A stretch of DNA of 64,000 bases from Lujinxingia sediminis (GTDB taxonomy: Bacteria > Myxococcota_A > Bradymonadia > Bradymonadales > Bradymonadaceae), in assembly GCF_004005565.1 (NCBI RefSeq), contig NZ_SADD01000007.1, forward strand, positions 1 to 64,000, in the 5' to 3' direction. Of the stretch, positions 63,576 to 64,000 are shown piece after piece (within the stretch, counting starts at the first letter, position 1; each line of letters opens with the position of its first letter). A model generated the notes under the pieces. The model saw only the letters and a program-made list of their open reading frames with translations, made no database searches and was not told where the DNA came from. The translations under genes and the position numbers were made by a program.

Positions 63576-64000
63576 GATGTCTCCTCGTAGACAGGGGTTG
63601 TATGTCGCTCCCAGGCGGCGACGATACCCACCCTATCCCGCCCCCCTCGCCACGCGTTTGATAGCCCGTGCTATCTTCTGCAGCTCGAAGCCCCCCTGCC
63701 CCACCTCCCTGCACTCGCCCTTCTAACGCACAACGATCATCGTTCGGCTGACCCGGCAGGCATGCCGGACGGCATGAATTCCATGCCCGGAATGCAACCG
63801 AAGGCTCTCGTCGAGGCTCTCATCCTCGGCGGCCCATGGCCCGCACGGTGCGCTTTCCTATCTCGGACTGCCTTGCGCAACCCGCTGCAGGGCATCGGCT
63901 TCGAGGGCTGCCCCAACAAGCGCCTCGGGCAGAACGCAATCGCTCCTGACGCCTCACACGAGGGCTGGAGCAGCACCATTTTGAAATGAAAAAGCCCGCA
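63576..64000. other. Window end, no assigned gene
   Basis: 425 bp. A 75-codon frame (63762-63989, plus) and an overlapping minus-strand frame are both open, but neither resembles a known family or has a good ribosome-binding site. The last bases (AAAAAGCCCGCA) look like the first half of a terminator hairpin cut off by the window end, which would suit a gene ending at 63989. Confidence 0.35.

Noticed and set aside
1-64000. tRNA, rRNA, insertion sequences, integrases
   Set aside because: Looked for tRNA T-arm patterns, rRNA landmarks and transposase motifs; none seen by eye.

Overview
The window is high-GC bacterial chromosome. It is gene-dense but unusually rich in non-coding tandem repeats. 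Gene content includes SecA, ComEC, HemN, a hybrid CheA chemotaxis cluster, many lipoproteins with classic lipoboxes, a glycine-betaine type transporter and trehalose enzymes. This fits a Gram-negative, salt-exposed bacterium of the former Deltaproteobacteria/Myxococcota side, and the Bradymonadales would be a reasonable guess. That placement is inference from gene content; there is no rRNA in the window to confirm it.

Layout. 0-5.2 kb: a repeat array, a membrane-anchored carboxypeptidase-regulatory-domain/PDZ protein and an unrecognised 632-aa protein with an HELLH motif. 5.2-11.2 kb: a repeat array, then a compact operon cheW-cheW-mcp-cheA(REC). 11.2-15.6 kb (minus strand): M50 protease, FolB-like protein, SecA. 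15.6-25 kb: repeat arrays separating ComEC, HemN, a small membrane protein and a BCCT transporter, plus a cluster of DnaA-box-like sites near 16.3-16.55 kb. 25-34.5 kb: a lipoprotein followed by accessory DNA. This holds an AT-rich FRG-domain gene, an AbiE-type toxin-antitoxin pair behind long palindromes, a glutathione peroxidase and several tandem repeats. 34.5-44.1 kb: a polytopic membrane protein coupled to a PLP decarboxylase, a DUF1634/TauE pair, a fused trehalose synthase-maltokinase and a convergent trehalose-6-phosphate synthase. 44.3-48.7 kb: two lipoproteins, an M23 peptidase and a second member of a paralogous family first met at 28.7 kb. 49-55.3 kb: a second accessory stretch with a KAP P-loop NTPase, a YHYH lipoprotein, an Mrr-type nuclease and an Xre/RES toxin-antitoxin pair. 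55.3-64 kb: twin 584-aa lipoproteins, a CARDB-like lipoprotein, a lactate permease, an AraC/GyrI regulator and a solitary GyrI-like protein.

The most unusual signal is a dispersed family of 11-bp palindromic cores, GACC-SWS-GGTC, repeated roughly 100 times in eight intergenic arrays. Where I measured them, centre-to-centre distances are mostly 22-23 bp, and most of the longer gaps (34-35, 44-46, 57, 67, 78) fall close to multiples of about 11 bp. Linkers differ between arrays but are homogenised within an array. This looks like helically phased protein-binding arrays of unknown function. One core lies inside the linker of cheA. A second strong signal is two full 52-bp nested palindromes plus a partial third copy immediately upstream of the AbiE-like pair.

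Functional themes are osmoprotection (BCCT, TreS-Mak, OtsA), envelope biogenesis and sensing (SecA, M50, M23, lipoproteins, chemosensory operon), DNA uptake (ComEC) and likely phage/plasmid defence (FRG, AbiE, KAP, Mrr, RES-Xre).
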